This document shows, piece after piece, positions 63,942-64,000 of a DNA stretch of 64,000 nt. The notes beneath the pieces are model-generated. The model made no database searches, was not told the origin of the DNA, and saw only the letters and a program-made list of their open reading frames with translations. The stretch is taken from NCBI GenBank assembly GCA_002841625.1, contig PHAG01000003.1:169267-233266 (forward strand), given 5' to 3'. The stretch comes from Firmicutes bacterium HGW-Firmicutes-1 (lineage in GTDB: Bacteria > Bacillota > Clostridia > Lachnospirales > Vallitaleaceae). Positions within the stretch are counted from its first letter, which is position 1, and each line of letters opens with the position of its first letter. The position numbers were made by a program, and so were the translations under genes.

Positions 63942-64000
63942 TTATTTTGGCAAAACTACCTTGAACAAAATAAAGTTATTTTCTGATTCTACGTTGGATA
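63942..64000 (-). CDS. C-terminal end of a second GHKL kinase (cut by window edge)
   Basis: Nineteen codons are visible, ending SNVESENNFILFKVVLPK-stop. This matches the end of the neighbouring kinase (SNIELNDNFIAFRITLPK), so a paralogous GHKL kinase lies just upstream, 92 bases apart on the same strand. Confidence 0.75.
   Translation of the reverse strand, partial: SNVESENNFILFKVVLPK

Overview
The window comes from a low-GC, endospore-forming member of the Clostridia. Evidence for this: AT-rich sequence with strong AGGAGG ribosome binding sites, T-box and preQ1 leaders, the spoIIA-sigF and spoVA sporulation loci, a SleC-type cortex-lytic enzyme, YunB, glutamine synthetase types I and III, LL-diaminopimelate aminotransferase and hybrid cluster protein. 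It is chromosomal and mostly housekeeping. I saw no rRNA, tRNA, CRISPR array, transposase or phage gene. The genus cannot be fixed from sequence alone.

Layout. 1-4.1 kb: a truncated P-loop ATPase, a YigZ protein, a PfkB-like protein with a damaged catalytic motif, a YvyF-like zinc ribbon/HTH protein and a LysM protein. 4.1-8.5 kb: nitrogen assimilation (glnN, an ANTAR antiterminator gene, glnA); the leader between the ANTAR gene and glnN carries a dual-hexaloop antitermination target. 8.6-10.9 kb: dapL and dapF (meso-DAP/lysine). 10.9-19.6 kb: yunB, a class A PBP, then the sporulation block spoIIAA-spoIIAB-sigF-(38 aa)-spoVAA-AB-AC-AD-AE. 19.8-24.3 kb: a TPR protein, a 47-aa ORF, folC and an HtrA protease. 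24.3-28.8 kb: a cluster of large palindromic repeats, valS with a T-box, and bioY with a BirA operator. 28.8-36.5 kb: ArsC-like reductase, cysteine desulfidase family protein, topB, pdxST and lysC. 36.7-45.3 kb: EamA transporter, zinc-ribbon membrane protein, deoC, a candidate pseudoknotted RNA, sleC, apbE, a CBS protein, an L,D-transpeptidase and hcp. 45.6-52.5 kb: LRAT-like protein, blaR1-blaI, orphan mtlA, PspC and a propeller/copper-amine-oxidase-domain protein.

52.6-62.0 kb is the most interesting part. A single minus-strand transcription unit of twelve genes starts at a consensus promoter, passes through a structured leader and a preQ1-I riboswitch with terminator, and reads: 2-hydroxyacyl-CoA-dehydratase-like protein, its ATPase activator, queD, queE, folE, queC, pabA, pabB, pabC, an HD phosphohydrolase, folP, folB-folK. 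FolE feeds both the 7-deazaguanine and folate branches. The queuosine branch stops at preQ0; no QueF, QueG or QueH is visible, and the two lead genes encode a type of ATP-driven low-potential reductase. That makes them candidates for a missing reduction step in queuosine synthesis. The HD protein is a candidate for the missing dihydroneopterin phosphate dephosphorylation. The right end carries two GHKL (AgrC-type) kinases in tandem, the second cut by the window edge.

Four families of short palindromic intergenic repeats (A-D in the features) are scattered through the window, often next to terminators and leaders.
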